From assembly GCA_025457915.1 (NCBI GenBank), contig JALOTL010000006.1, positions 186,001-250,000 on the forward strand: a DNA stretch of 64,000 nt, given 5' to 3'. Below are positions 40,509-51,070 of this stretch, piece after piece; the first letter of the stretch is position 1; each line of letters begins with the position of its first letter. The DNA comes from Spirochaetota bacterium (GTDB lineage: Bacteria; Spirochaetota; UBA4802; UBA5550). The notes under the pieces were generated by a model. The model saw nothing but the letters and a program-made list of their open reading frames with translations. It searched no databases and was not told where the DNA came from. A program made the position numbers and the translations under genes.

Positions 40509-41159
40509 TTAAACGCCCTCGCAGACGAGCATGATCTCGTCTATACCCGGCCAGGACGGAGTCCTCCGTCCTTCTATCACCCTGAGTCCGGCCAGGACTG
40601 AATGGAAAGAGACGTCCGCGGATGATGCAGGATCGCCGATGTATATCATCTTCTTCCCCCCGGAGGACAGGTAGGATTCAAGGGCGGACAAGGCCATGGA
40701 ATTTTCCGCGGGCGGCCAGCACAGGAAAAGGGTCCTCCCGGGATGATGCGACGCAGAGGTTTCATCCCCATCGATGACATTGAACCAGCAGTCATCGAAC
40801 CATGCGTTTCCGCCGGACGGATCAAAGGAACCGCCTGCCGGGAATTTATCGTAAGCGACGATGTCGGCGCCCAGTCCGTGAAGGCACATCGCCCAGTATC
40901 CGCTTCCCGCTCCTATTTCAACGATGGGAGAGTGTCTCTTAACGGCATTCAAAACGCCGATGGTAGGAACCGGGAACGCGTATTTCGCCGTGAAATAATG
41001 CCTTTTATCGAGAAGGCCGGCATTTATATCCCCACCGGCTTCACGGAGCGCGCCGAGGTATTCACTCAATTCAAGAAGATACGGGTTGTAGACCGCGGAG
41101 TCGTCCGCCAGCGGTACGTAATTCCCTATGGAACATGAAGACTTGTTCATCATAAGCAA
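40509..41159 (-). CDS. SAM-binding/methyltransferase-like protein
   Basis: IVEIGAGSGYWAMCLHGLGADIVAYDKFP. Confidence 0.65.
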   Translation of the reverse strand: MLMMNKSSCSIGNYVPLADDSAVYNPYLLELSEYLGALREAGGDINAGLLDKRHYFTAKYAFPVPTIGVLNAVKRHSPIVEIGAGSGYWAMCLHGLGADIVAYDKFPAGGSFDPSGGNAWFDDCWFNVIDGDETSASHHPGRTLFLCWPPAENSMALSALESYLSSGGKKMIYIGDPASSADVSFHSVLAGLRVIEGRRTPSWPGIDEIMLVCEGV

Positions 41160-41174
41160 ACTGCAAAAAAAGGT

Positions 41175-41522
41175 TTATTCATTCCGATCAGGAACAGGAT
41201 CGCGGCCACCTTTCGCGATTTTCTTTCTTCTTCCGCCAAGCATGTGCCGAATGGCCCTGACCGGATGCCTGCAGATCATCCTCGGTCCGGAATACCTCAT
41301 CACGACCGTGATCATCTTCCTCATGCTGGGATCATAACAATGCACCCCGCACTCCGAGCATTGCGGTTTACCGTCGCCCCACGGGCATTCATCAAGCCTG
41401 GAATGGGCGTACCGCTCAAGCCCGGCGCACCCGGAACACATTGAAGCAGACCCGTGGTTCGCCCGGCAGTATATCCCTATCATAAGGGTAACGGTCTTTT
41501 TTTCATCATCAATTATACGCAT
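41175..41522 (-). CDS. nitrous oxide-stimulated promoter family (YgbA-like) protein
   Basis: MIGIYCRANHG...CSGCAGLERYAHSRLDECPWGDGKPQCSECGVHCYDPSMRKMITVVMRYSGPRMICRHPVRAIRHML. Confidence 0.8.
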   Translation of the reverse strand: MRIIDDEKKTVTLMIGIYCRANHGSASMCSGCAGLERYAHSRLDECPWGDGKPQCSECGVHCYDPSMRKMITVVMRYSGPRMICRHPVRAIRHMLGGRRKKIAKGGRDPVPDRNE

Positions 41523-41556
41523 GGATATACAGGCCCATCCGGTCAGGAAAGAGTCA

Positions 41557-41916
41557 TCATTTAATCCCGCGCAGCGGTCTCGTTTTTACCGACCTCGGAC
41601 TGATTTTTTTTCCTGGGATTTTTTCCGAGAGTTTTTTAAGCATGGAGGGCGAGGCGACAAGCGTTTCCTTGGCCTCCCTGCCGAGGCCCTTTATCAATCT
41701 CTCTATTGCCATGGCATCCGCCCTGCTTCCCTTTATTTTCCAGCAGGCGGCCATCGAAACCGGCCTGAAGCTCCTGGTATAACTTGATTTCGCGCTCCCG
41801 GAAATATGCTCGCCCATCCTCCGGTCAAGATCGTTCGTGTAGCCAGTATAAAAACTCCCGTTATCGCACTCAAGCATGTAGATGAAATAGCTTTCCTGGT
41901 GATTACTTGAAGACAT
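41557..41916 (-). CDS. GIY-YIG nuclease superfamily protein
   Basis: FIYMLECDNGSFYTGYTNDLDRRMGEHISG...SYTRSFRPVSM; internal start MSSSNHQESYF. Confidence 0.85.
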   Translation of the reverse strand: MSSSNHQESYFIYMLECDNGSFYTGYTNDLDRRMGEHISGSAKSSYTRSFRPVSMAACWKIKGSRADAMAIERLIKGLGREAKETLVASPSMLKKLSEKIPGKKISPRSVKTRPLRGIK

Positions 41917-42934
41917 AAAGCCATACGTCCGGAATGAATCCGTAATGCCCGGTTTGAGTCGACACCTTGATAACAAGAAGCCACTCCAGTCTGCCATTCC
42001 CGTCATATTTGAATTTTATTATACCGTGATTGTACGTGTTGCTTTCATAAAAGGAGGACACCGGCCTGCCGTCCCTGTAAAATACGATCTTGTTGAAATC
42101 GGGCGCCTCGCTGTCGTTGTATTCCACGGCCGTTATGGCGCCGTTTTCGCGGTAGATTGAATACAGACCGGCCCTGTCAGCCGGGGCCTTCACCTCGTCC
42201 GCTGGTTCCGGCTTCATGAATATATGCTCCCGAATGTTGAACCTCTTCCTGGTTTTTAAAAAATCAGCGTCCAGATCCCTGACCCGCCTGTAATACGCGG
42301 CCTTTGAACTGACCAGTCCCTGATCCTTCAGGGGAGATGCGAGAAATCCATACAAAGGGTAGCCGTAAAGCGACTTCTGCGATGAATCAGCCGCTGCCCG
42401 GGGTCTTTCCGGTTCCGACTCCCAGAACCTTTCAGCCTGTCTCCCCGCCGCCCAGAGATAAACTATCGCGCTTGCGTATTTGTTGGATTTCAGATAGGCC
42501 AGGCTTATCATCGAGTATATTTCCGCAAGCAGGTCCTTGAGTTCGGCGTTGAAATCCGCGCCCCGGTTCGATGAAAGTACTGCCTCCGCGTTTTTAAAAC
42601 AGGCTATGCATTCGTCAGCCCTGTTAATGGCGAAATAGGCCCTTCCAAGAAGAACATATGCCCTGAGCTGGACAGAAGGCAGCGGCCTGCCGGAAAGAAG
42701 CGGCTTCAGCGTTTCAATCGATTCAGCGGACTTTGAAGCAGCCAGTTCCCTTTCCGCGGACGCTAAAATTTCATCTGGCGGCCGCTTAACAGCCGGGCCC
42801 CTGTATGAAAGAAATCCGAGAGGCAATACCCTGTACTGTTCATGGAATTCAAGACGGACCGGGACATTTTCCGCGGTACCATGGAAAATGGAAATTGCAA
42901 GTATAAGTAAAGATAATGAAATCCTTGAAATCAT
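41903..42934 (-). CDS. exported TPR-like hypothetical protein
   Basis: Signal peptide; helical-repeat-like central region; 343 aa. Confidence 0.55.
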   Translation of the reverse strand: MISRISLSLLILAISIFHGTAENVPVRLEFHEQYRVLPLGFLSYRGPAVKRPPDEILASAERELAASKSAESIETLKPLLSGRPLPSVQLRAYVLLGRAYFAINRADECIACFKNAEAVLSSNRGADFNAELKDLLAEIYSMISLAYLKSNKYASAIVYLWAAGRQAERFWESEPERPRAAADSSQKSLYGYPLYGFLASPLKDQGLVSSKAAYYRRVRDLDADFLKTRKRFNIREHIFMKPEPADEVKAPADRAGLYSIYRENGAITAVEYNDSEAPDFNKIVFYRDGRPVSSFYESNTYNHGIIKFKYDGNGRLEWLLVIKVSTQTGHYGFIPDVWLYVFK

Positions 42935-43269
42935 TGAGGATATTTTTTATCGAATTCCGCCTTTGTGAGGACCTTGAAAAAGGTGTCGAGCTTGGTAACC
43001 TTGAACACATTCATGATGTTGTCGTTGATATCGTAGATTATCATCTCGGTGCCGAGCTTGATCGAATTCTTGAAAAGCTTCACCATGAGGCCAAGCGCGG
43101 AGGAATCTATATTTGTGACCCTGTTGCAGTTGAAGGCTATCGCCTTGGGCTTTTTCGCGGCCAGGTCTTTGTAGAGTTTTTCAACGTTTTCAATGCTGTC
43201 ATTATAAAATTCACCTGATAAATTAAGAATAATCAAACCTTCAGTTTCCGTAACGTTAACGCCTACCAT
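42931..43269 (-). CDS. STAS-domain anti-sigma factor antagonist-like protein
   Basis: GLIILNLSGEFYNDSIENVEKLYKDL...NCNRVTNIDSSALGLMVKLFKNS. Confidence 0.8.
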   Translation of the reverse strand: MVGVNVTETEGLIILNLSGEFYNDSIENVEKLYKDLAAKKPKAIAFNCNRVTNIDSSALGLMVKLFKNSIKLGTEMIIYDINDNIMNVFKVTKLDTFFKVLTKAEFDKKYPQ

Positions 43270-43403
43270 AAGAAAGTCCCTTAGATTTTAAATTTATCCG
43301 GAATTACAAAAAACATTATTCGGCCTCAATATCGGTCCCGTAAAAAAAATTAATACCGGATTTTAGTATCATACATCCAGGCCTTTAAAAATGCAAGATA
43401 ATT

Positions 43404-45098
43404 TTATGTCTCCCTCTTTCTGACGATCGCTGCTTTCTGCTTTTCCTTCTCCTTCATGCCCCTTTCCACGAAAATCCCCTTTCCGGTGAAAGGGTCCCTC
43501 CCGGTATAATACATTAGCGCGGACAGGGTCGATGGAGAAGGGGTATAAATCTGGACCTGTTCCGGTTTTGTCCCGAGTTCTTCCTTTACAATCGCGGCAA
43601 GGCCTTCCATGTCGCCGATAGTGCATCCCGGGTGTGCGGCAATGAAATAATATGTGAGGAACTGGTTTTTCCCGAACCTCCTGTTCAATCTCCTGAAAGA
43701 CCTGACGAATTTCACGAGGAGCCTGAAATCCGGCTTCCCCATGAGATCAAGCACGCGCCTCTCCGAGTGCTCCGGCGCTACCTTCATCTGCCCTGAGACA
43801 TGGTGCTTAACGAGCTCTTCCATGTACCTGCCGCCGGACCTTGCGTCGTTCAGGACCATGTCGTGTCTTATGCCGGAAGAGATAAAAACCTTCCTGACGC
43901 CTTTCATCGACCTCAATTTCACGAGCAGCGAGATCTGGGGTTCGTGGTCTGCTTTCAGCGAAGCGCACTGTGACGGGTACAGGCACTTTTTGTCCGCGCA
44001 GACCCCGCCATCCTTCATCTTCCTGCACCCGGTGCCGTACATGTTGGCCGTCGGCCCCCCCACGTCCTGTACTATTCCCCTGAATAACTTCATGCGTGCA
44101 AGCGCCTCCGTCTCCCTGATTATGGATCCCTCGCTCCTGGATGTCACGGCCCTGCCCTGGTGAACGGTTATCGAACAGAATGAGCACTCGCCGTAGCATC
44201 CCCGGTGGGAAGCGATCGAAAACCTCACCGTATCGACAGCCTTCACCTTCCCGACAGAGCCGGAAACGGGATGCACGGACCGCTCGTACGGCAATTCACA
44301 GACCCGGTCGAGTTCTCCGGCAGTCAGCGGGACCTGCGGCGGGTTATGGACCACGTACCTTCCGCCAGTCTTCTGGCACATCCCGCGGGATCCCGGTGAT
44401 GATGAATTCCTGTAGAACTCCAGGAACATCGCCTCGAAGGACCTGTCGTCTGCAGCGCATTCCTCGTAGGAGGGAAGCATGATGTAGCTACCGCGGGGCT
44501 CCGGCGACATGACGCAGGTGCCGGGGATTGAACCCGCGTCCCGTCCGTTCCGCAGTGCTTCGGCGATCCCGAGGACGGCCTTTTCCCCCATCCCGTACAC
44601 CAGCAGGTCCGCCTTCGAATCCGCGAGCACGGAGCGCCTTACTGATCCGCTCCAGTAATCGTAATGGGCAAGCCTTCTCATGCTGGCCTCCACCCCGCCG
44701 ATCACGACCGGCACGGTGTCCTTGAAGTACCGTCTGATGAGGTTCACGTAGGCTATAACGGCTCTGTCAGGCCTCCTGTCATTCACGCCGCCCGGCGTAA
44801 GGTCATCCTTCCTCCTGGGCTTTTTCAGGGGGGTATAGTTCGATATCATCGAATCCACGCTCCCTGAGCTCACGCCCCAGAAAAGCCCGGGGGACCCGAG
44901 CCTTGATATGTCATCGGCGGAAGAAACGTCCGGCTGCGGGATTATGCCGACCCTGTATCCCTCGTCCATCAGCAAATGACCGATAACCGCGATCCCGCTG
45001 TGCGGGACGTCGATATAGGCGTCTCCGGAAACGAGTATCACGTCGAAGGATTTCCACCCCCTGAGCGCCGCTTCCTCCATGGTTGCCGGTATGAACAC
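43404..45098 (-). CDS. YgiQ family radical SAM protein
   Basis: HRGCYGECSFCSI CxxxCxxC; FDVILVSGDAYIDVPHSGIAVIGHLLMDEGYRVGIIPQP; GGVEASMRRLAHYDYWSGSVRRSVL. Confidence 0.92.
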   Translation of the reverse strand: MFIPATMEEAALRGWKSFDVILVSGDAYIDVPHSGIAVIGHLLMDEGYRVGIIPQPDVSSADDISRLGSPGLFWGVSSGSVDSMISNYTPLKKPRRKDDLTPGGVNDRRPDRAVIAYVNLIRRYFKDTVPVVIGGVEASMRRLAHYDYWSGSVRRSVLADSKADLLVYGMGEKAVLGIAEALRNGRDAGSIPGTCVMSPEPRGSYIMLPSYEECAADDRSFEAMFLEFYRNSSSPGSRGMCQKTGGRYVVHNPPQVPLTAGELDRVCELPYERSVHPVSGSVGKVKAVDTVRFSIASHRGCYGECSFCSITVHQGRAVTSRSEGSIIRETEALARMKLFRGIVQDVGGPTANMYGTGCRKMKDGGVCADKKCLYPSQCASLKADHEPQISLLVKLRSMKGVRKVFISSGIRHDMVLNDARSGGRYMEELVKHHVSGQMKVAPEHSERRVLDLMGKPDFRLLVKFVRSFRRLNRRFGKNQFLTYYFIAAHPGCTIGDMEGLAAIVKEELGTKPEQVQIYTPSPSTLSALMYYTGRDPFTGKGIFVERGMKEKEKQKAAIVRKRET

Positions 45099-45235
45099 CG
45101 TCAGTCTCCTCTTAAAAAAATATTATAATACATTATACAAAAACGCTTGCTTGCTAACAACAAAATTATTCGCATATTGCGCCTCTCAACGGAAAACTGT
45201 TTGACTTTATCCTTAACAAAAATCAGATATCGGCC

Positions 45236-46219
45236 ATGAGTTCCGGAAAAGACAAAACAACGCGAAACAGCAGGGGGAAAACCGGACCGGCCGGAAAACC
45301 CGGATGGACGATGCCGGACGAGTACAGCCGCGCCATTTACGGCGGGCTCAGGACGAAGGGACACGCAAAGAAAGGCATGCCAGGAAAGCCCCTTGTGACT
45401 GTGATAACCGCCGTATACAACGGCGCTAAAACCATCGATGCCACGATCAGGAGCGTGGCAGGCCAGACCTACGGCAATATCGAGTACATCGTGATAGACG
45501 GCGGATCGACCGACTGCACGCTGGACGTCATAAGGAAAAATGAAGACCGCATCGACCTGTGGATAAGCGAACCCGACAGGGGCGTGTACGACGCGATGAA
45601 CAAGGGCATAGCCCTGGCATCCGGCGAGTGGCTTAATTTCATGAACTCGGACGACAGATTCATAGATAAAGGAGCCGTAGCGCGCGCCTTCCGGAAAAAA
45701 ACGGACGGAACGGACATCCTTTACGGCGACACTGGGCTGGTCGGAGAAGACGGCTCCGTCAGGATAAAAAAGGACCCGACGCTGGAGCGCATATGGGACG
45801 CGGTATTCTTCACCCACCAGAGCTCGTTCGTCAGGACGGACATATACAGGTCGCACGGATACGATCTCAGGTACAGGTACACGAGCGATTATGAATTCTT
45901 CCTGAAATGCCTCCTGGAAAAAAGAAGGTTCGTCTATACCGGTACGGCGATCGCGGAATATTCCACTGGCGGAATGTCGAACAGGCACCTTTTCAGGCAC
46001 TCGGTCGAGTGCTGGACGATAGTCCGAAGGCTTACCGGCAGGGGCGAGGACGGGGTCGGGGCCTTGAGGTTCCGGATCGCCAGGACCCTTTTCATCATGA
46101 AATACTTTTACGGAAGGACCTATCAGAGGCTCATAAATGAAAAGCTCCGGGAGCTTCTCCCGGCCGGCCTTTACGACGGCATAAAAAAAACGAAAAGAAA
46201 AATATTCAACAGGGGCTGA
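45236..46219 (+). CDS. glycosyltransferase family 2
   Basis: LVTVITAVYNGAKTIDATIRSVAGQTYGNIEYIVIDGGSTDCT; SEPDRGVYDAMNKGIALASGEWLNFMNSDD. Confidence 0.9.
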   Translation: MSSGKDKTTRNSRGKTGPAGKPGWTMPDEYSRAIYGGLRTKGHAKKGMPGKPLVTVITAVYNGAKTIDATIRSVAGQTYGNIEYIVIDGGSTDCTLDVIRKNEDRIDLWISEPDRGVYDAMNKGIALASGEWLNFMNSDDRFIDKGAVARAFRKKTDGTDILYGDTGLVGEDGSVRIKKDPTLERIWDAVFFTHQSSFVRTDIYRSHGYDLRYRYTSDYEFFLKCLLEKRRFVYTGTAIAEYSTGGMSNRHLFRHSVECWTIVRRLTGRGEDGVGALRFRIARTLFIMKYFYGRTYQRLINEKLRELLPAGLYDGIKKTKRKIFNRG

Positions 46220-46224
46220 ATGAT

Positions 46225-46641
46225 ATGGACAGGATTGAAATTTTCGCTCTTATGGAGGCCAACCCGGTATTTCACCTCGCAACTGTCGACGGCAACGTGC
46301 CCCGCGTGCGGGCCATGCTTCTTTACAGCGCTGACGAAAGCGGGATCGTTTTCCATTCAGGAAAAAGCAAGGACCTGCATTCCCAGATAATGAAAAACCC
46401 GAACGTCGAACTGTGCTTCAACGATTACGCCAGGAGCATCCAGGTCAGGGTGAACGGGGTCGTCGAAACCGTCGATGATATCGCTAAAAAAAAGGAGATC
46501 ATCGAAAAGAGGCAGTTCCTAAGACCCTGGGTCGAGGAAAAAGGATATGAATTCCTCACAGTTTACAGGATCCGCGACATGAAAGCCGTCGTATGGACCT
46601 TCGCCACAAACCTGGACCCCAAACAATACATCGATCTCTGA
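46225..46641 (+). CDS. pyridoxamine 5'-phosphate oxidase family protein
   Basis: MEANPVFHLATVDGNVPRVRAML...GIVFHSGKSKDLHSQIMKNPNVELCF. Confidence 0.85.
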   Translation: MDRIEIFALMEANPVFHLATVDGNVPRVRAMLLYSADESGIVFHSGKSKDLHSQIMKNPNVELCFNDYARSIQVRVNGVVETVDDIAKKKEIIEKRQFLRPWVEEKGYEFLTVYRIRDMKAVVWTFATNLDPKQYIDL

Positions 46642-46657
46642 TCGGGACCGCCCGCGG

Positions 46658-47431
46658 CTACTTGTTCTTGTTCCTGTTGTAGAAGGCCTCCATCAGGTCT
46701 ATCGGTATCGGGAACAGGGTCGTGGAATTGTTTTCCGTGGCGACCTCCCTGAGAGTCTGAAGGTACCTCAGCTGAAGGGCCACCGGGTGTTCCTCCATGA
46801 GCTTGGCGGCCTCGACCATCTTCGCCGCGGCCTGGAACTCGCCCTCGGCATTTATCACCTTGGCCCTCCTTTCCCTCTCCGCCTCGGCCTGCTTTGCAAT
46901 CGCCCTCTGCATTTCCTGCGGCAGGTCGACGTTCTTCACCTCGACGGCCGACACCTTGATTCCCCAGAATTCAGTCTGCGTGTCAAGGACCTTCTGGAGC
47001 TCATCGTTGATCCTCTCCCTGTTGCTGAGCAGGTCGTCCAGCTCGACCATCCCGAGGATGCTCCTCAGGGTCGTCTGCGCAAGCTGTGACGTCGCGTAAA
47101 AGTAATCGTCGACCTCGGTAATGGCGCGGTTCGGCTCTATTACCCTGAAGTAAAGGACCGCGCTGACCTTGACCGACACGTTGTCCCTGGTTATCACGTC
47201 CTGCGGCGGCACGTCAAGCGCGATCAGCCGGAGGTTCACTTTCAGCCACTTGTCTATGAATGGTATGATGATTATCAGGCCGGGTCCCTTGGGCCCCTTC
47301 GGCACGACAAGGAGCCTGCCGAGCCTGAATACCACGGCCCTTTCATATTCCTTGATTATCTTGATCGACATCATCAGGAGAAGCAGCACCAGGGACACGA
47401 CAACAATCATAAAATTGAAACTGAACATCAT
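46658..47431 (-). CDS. slipin/stomatin-like SPFH protein
   Basis: [16 protein letters not shown]...[50 protein letters not shown]. Confidence 0.92.
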   Translation of the reverse strand: MMFSFNFMIVVVSLVLLLLMMSIKIIKEYERAVVFRLGRLLVVPKGPKGPGLIIIIPFIDKWLKVNLRLIALDVPPQDVITRDNVSVKVSAVLYFRVIEPNRAITEVDDYFYATSQLAQTTLRSILGMVELDDLLSNRERINDELQKVLDTQTEFWGIKVSAVEVKNVDLPQEMQRAIAKQAEAERERRAKVINAEGEFQAAAKMVEAAKLMEEHPVALQLRYLQTLREVATENNSTTLFPIPIDLMEAFYNRNKNK

Positions 47432-47473
47432 TTCGGGCCTCCTTTATATCCAATATATATCAATACTGACTGG

Positions 47474-48784
47474 TTATTGACTGCCGGACGGCTTCACATG
47501 GAGGTCCATTCCCCTGACCCCTGTTACTATTATCTCCTGGCCGTCCGTTATCTCCGCATCCGATACCGCGCTCCATATCTCGCCATGGACCATTACCAGC
47601 CCCCTGCCCGTAAAGCTTCCCCTTGCCCTCCCCTTCTCTCCGACCATCCCCTCGCTTCCGGTGGTGACCCTAGTCCCGTGCACGTTTAACACCGACCTGA
47701 CAACGATGAAGACGAAGGCAAGCACGACCAGGAGAACCGCCAGTATTGTGGCAACGGGAAGCCCGCCCCCGGGCAGTGGCGAATCGAAGAGGAGAAGCGA
47801 CCCGGCGATGAATGCGGCCGTTCCCCCTATGGTCAGCATGCCGTATGAAGTGAATTTCAGCTCAAGGATGAAAAAGGCGACGGCGAGTATTATCAGCACG
47901 AACCCCGCCAGGTTGACGGGTATTATTCTTGCGGCGAGAAGGAACATGAAAAGTGAAACGGCGCCGGCCGTGCCCGGAAAAATCATTCCCGGGTTCTTAA
48001 ACTCCATGCCAATCCCTAAAACGGCGATTACAAGAAGAAGCAGCATTATCTGAGGGTCCGCGAAATTGTTGAGTATCCTCTGCTTCCAGTCCATCTCGAT
48101 GGCGCGTCCGGAAATCCCCGCCGTGGAAAAGACATAGGTCTTCCCGTTCAGGTTTATTTTCCTGCCGTTGAGGATCCTCAGCATGTCATTCATGTCTTCG
48201 GCAACGAAATCGATCACCCCGGCCCCGAGCGCTTCCGCGTATGAATTCGAGGCAGCGTTCCTGACCGCGTTCTCTGCCCATTGCACGTTCCTGCCCCTCT
48301 TCTGGGCAATGCTCCTCGCGTAGGCCACTGTGTCGTTGAGCACCTTTTTCTCCATCACCCCTGCAGGGTCGCCCTTACTGTCCCTCTTGAAATAATCCAG
48401 CATGGGACTGACGGGATGCATGGCGCCTATTTCAGTACCTGGCGACATGACCGCGACGTGCGCGGAAAGCATGATGAACCCGCCAGCGGACGCGGCCTGC
48501 GCCCCTTTTGGATAGGCATATACGACAACCGGTATTCCGGAGGTCATTATCGACTGGATGATGTCCCTCATCGAAATAATCAGGCCGCCGGGGGTGTCGA
48601 TCTGGATCACGGCAAACGCGTCACCCGCCTTGTTGGCGTTTCCTATGGCATCGATAACGAACCCGGAGACGATCGGGTTGATGGCGCCCTTTATCTTTAT
48701 AAGGGCGTAACTCTCAGCCGCTCCGGCCGATGACGTAAAGGCCAGAACTATCGAGACGGTGATAAATATAACTGCTTTTCTCAT
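47474..48784 (-). CDS. NfeD-family membrane serine protease
   Basis: AFAVIQIDTPGGLIISMRDIIQSIMTSGIPVVVYAYPKGAQAASAGGFIMLSAHVAVMSPGTEIGAMHPV; C-terminal OB-like domain. Confidence 0.9.
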   Translation of the reverse strand: MRKAVIFITVSIVLAFTSSAGAAESYALIKIKGAINPIVSGFVIDAIGNANKAGDAFAVIQIDTPGGLIISMRDIIQSIMTSGIPVVVYAYPKGAQAASAGGFIMLSAHVAVMSPGTEIGAMHPVSPMLDYFKRDSKGDPAGVMEKKVLNDTVAYARSIAQKRGRNVQWAENAVRNAASNSYAEALGAGVIDFVAEDMNDMLRILNGRKINLNGKTYVFSTAGISGRAIEMDWKQRILNNFADPQIMLLLLVIAVLGIGMEFKNPGMIFPGTAGAVSLFMFLLAARIIPVNLAGFVLIILAVAFFILELKFTSYGMLTIGGTAAFIAGSLLLFDSPLPGGGLPVATILAVLLVVLAFVFIVVRSVLNVHGTRVTTGSEGMVGEKGRARGSFTGRGLVMVHGEIWSAVSDAEITDGQEIIVTGVRGMDLHVKPSGSQ

Positions 48785-48913
48785 TTTTTATTCCATAATA
48801 ACGGGGCATGAGGTTATTTACTGTTCCGATAAATAATAATATATTAAATCCGGGATTTTTTCAATAGTACATTTATCCGCCAGGCAATAAATCCAGCCGA
48901 TTCGAAAAAAAAT

Positions 48914-50335
48914 TCAATTCACAGTCATGGGATCTATCATAAGCTTGTCCAACCTGCTTTTTATCCTGCCGTAAATCCCGTCAAACCCTCCGTTCGACAT
49001 GATCACCACGACATTCTTGCCCGAAGGGTCGATCCTTCCCGATATGAATTCAATTATTCCATCCACGTCGAGAAACACGTGCACGTCATCGTTGAAGGAC
49101 CGGATGTCGTTCATGAGCCTTTCAATATCAAGCCTGTCTTCCTTCTTTATATTCGTCTGGTCGTACGGGGTCTTGAAAATGACCGTGTCGGCGGACCTGA
49201 AAGCTCCGGGAAGTTCTTCCTGGAACACGCTCCTCCTGCTCGTGGCTGATCTCGGCTCGAACACGGCCCAGATGGAGTGACCGGGGTGCCTCTCCCTCAT
49301 CGATTCCAGGACCGACTTTATCGCGGTCGGATGGTGCGCGAAGTCCTCGTATATAATGACGTCCCTTTCCCTGTAGATGATCTCCTGCCGCCTCTTCACC
49401 CCCATGAACGATTCGATTCCATCGGCTACCGCATCGCGGTCCATTCCAAGGCAGAGGCACATGGACGCCGCCGCGGCGATGTTGGAGTAATTGAAGTCCC
49501 CGAAAAGCCTCGTCCTGACCCTGAACGCTGAACCCCCGCATGCCAGATCCAGGACGGAGAATTCGCCGTCATATGAATCGAACCCGTATACAAGGTCGCC
49601 TTTCCTGCCCGAGAAGGAAAAATTCCTTGAAAAGGATCCAGAGACGATTCCCGGGATGTTGCCGTAATCCGCGCAGTAAACGATGGAGCCTTCCGACGGA
49701 ACGGTGTTGACAAGCCTCCTGAACCAGAGCTCTATCTCATCAAGCCCGGAATAAATGTCCGCGTGGTCGTATTCAAGGGATGTTATAATAAGGTGTGTCG
49801 GTTTGTAAAAAATAAATTTAGGCACCTTTTCAAAAAACGCTGAATCGTACTCGTCGCCTTCTATAACAAAGTGCCTGCCGCTCCCGAGCCCATAATTGGA
49901 CCCGCTGTTTCTCGAAACTCCACCCACAAGGTATGACGGGGCAAAACCGGCGGTCCCGAGCATGTGTGCAAGCAGGGCGGTTGTCGTGCTTTTACCATGG
50001 GTCCCGGTAACCGCAACAACCTCCCTGTCGGAAAGGAAAAACGTCCTTATCGCCTGGGCCATGGAGACGTAGTGAATGCGGCCGTCGAGCACCGCCTCGA
50101 CCTCCGGGTTGCCCCTGCTTATGGCATTGCCTATGATCACCAGGTCCGGCGAGGACAGGTTCTCCGCGCGGTAACCCTTCATCACTCGGATGCCCTTTTC
50201 TGAAAGCATGACGCTCATCGGCGGGTAGACGTTTTCATCGGATCCGGAAACATCATAGCCGCTGTCGGCGAGCATCTGCGCGAGAGTGCCCATGGCGATG
50301 CCGCAGATGCCGACCATATGGACCCTGCGGATCAC
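48914..50335 (-). CDS. mpl: UDP-N-acetylmuramate:L-alanyl-gamma-D-glutamyl-meso-diaminopimelate ligase
   Basis: HMVGICGIAMGTLAQMLADSGYDVSGSDENVYPPMS; VTGTHGKSTTTALLAHML; EGDEYDSAFF; YEDFAHHPTAIKSVLESMRERHPG. Confidence 0.9.
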   Translation of the reverse strand: MIRRVHMVGICGIAMGTLAQMLADSGYDVSGSDENVYPPMSVMLSEKGIRVMKGYRAENLSSPDLVIIGNAISRGNPEVEAVLDGRIHYVSMAQAIRTFFLSDREVVAVTGTHGKSTTTALLAHMLGTAGFAPSYLVGGVSRNSGSNYGLGSGRHFVIEGDEYDSAFFEKVPKFIFYKPTHLIITSLEYDHADIYSGLDEIELWFRRLVNTVPSEGSIVYCADYGNIPGIVSGSFSRNFSFSGRKGDLVYGFDSYDGEFSVLDLACGGSAFRVRTRLFGDFNYSNIAAAASMCLCLGMDRDAVADGIESFMGVKRRQEIIYRERDVIIYEDFAHHPTAIKSVLESMRERHPGHSIWAVFEPRSATSRRSVFQEELPGAFRSADTVIFKTPYDQTNIKKEDRLDIERLMNDIRSFNDDVHVFLDVDGIIEFISGRIDPSGKNVVVIMSNGGFDGIYGRIKSRLDKLMIDPMTVN

Positions 50336-50640
50336 CTGCAGTCGCTCTCTTTGATGATGACCAGCTTTATGATTTCCTTTTTAGAATTTCCGGCAGCTTT
50401 ATAATAGGCCCTTGCAACCTGACAGACCTCTATGTCCGCAGTCTTCGCCTCCTTGCCGTTTCTCATCACAACTGTTTTATCGGTTACCGCGAATGTTTTT
50501 TCGGTCCTCCCGCGTTTCAATTCCACCTGACCGTCCCTGACATCGATTACCCTGCCCCTGAAGACCGGGGCCGCGGATTTTGAATACAGTAAAGACCCCG
50601 TAAAAAGCATTATCATCAGCGCAGCAAGCGTTTTCTTCAT
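50332..50640 (-). CDS. small exported protein
   Basis: Signal peptide MKKTLAALMIMLFTGSLLYS; overlaps mpl start by 4 nt. Confidence 0.55.
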   Translation of the reverse strand: MKKTLAALMIMLFTGSLLYSKSAAPVFRGRVIDVRDGQVELKRGRTEKTFAVTDKTVVMRNGKEAKTADIEVCQVARAYYKAAGNSKKEIIKLVIIKESDCR

Positions 50641-51070
50641 AGCATACCTCCACGGTTAGTAGTTGCGGCAATCGTATCATACCCCTGTTTTTTTTCAATA
50701 ATATAAGAAAAAACATACTTATCACGATATGCCGTCATATTTACATATATAGCGGACAAAACATAAATTTTCAATATAGTTTTTAAAATATTTTTATGCG
50801 CATGGGGAAAACATAATCAAAACAGGAATGGCCGGGTACTATTCCCATAAAACATTTGACAAAAACAATTTTTCCGTTAAATTGTTACCATCGCCTGAAA
50901 AACGGTCGTTTCGGGATAAAGTTAAGAAGGAAATGGAACTTTGCAGGGGTTCCATGCACAGGGATTTATCATTTCAATCCACCTATGCCGGTTGAAAAAA
51001 ATCAAACCCTCCCGTATTTCAGTGCGTTTCATGAAAAGTTCCGTCTGGAATTCTTAAATAACCGTATATA

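Noticed and set aside
45101-46000. 299-aa minus-strand ORF opposite the family-2 glycosyltransferase
   Set aside because: Plus-strand frame has a clear GT2 fold signature; minus frame is Val/Arg/Tyr-rich shadow.
46658-48784. Slipin/NfeD pair as a novel membrane protease system
   Set aside because: The STOPP/NfeD-slipin operon is a well-known conserved pair; ordinary.
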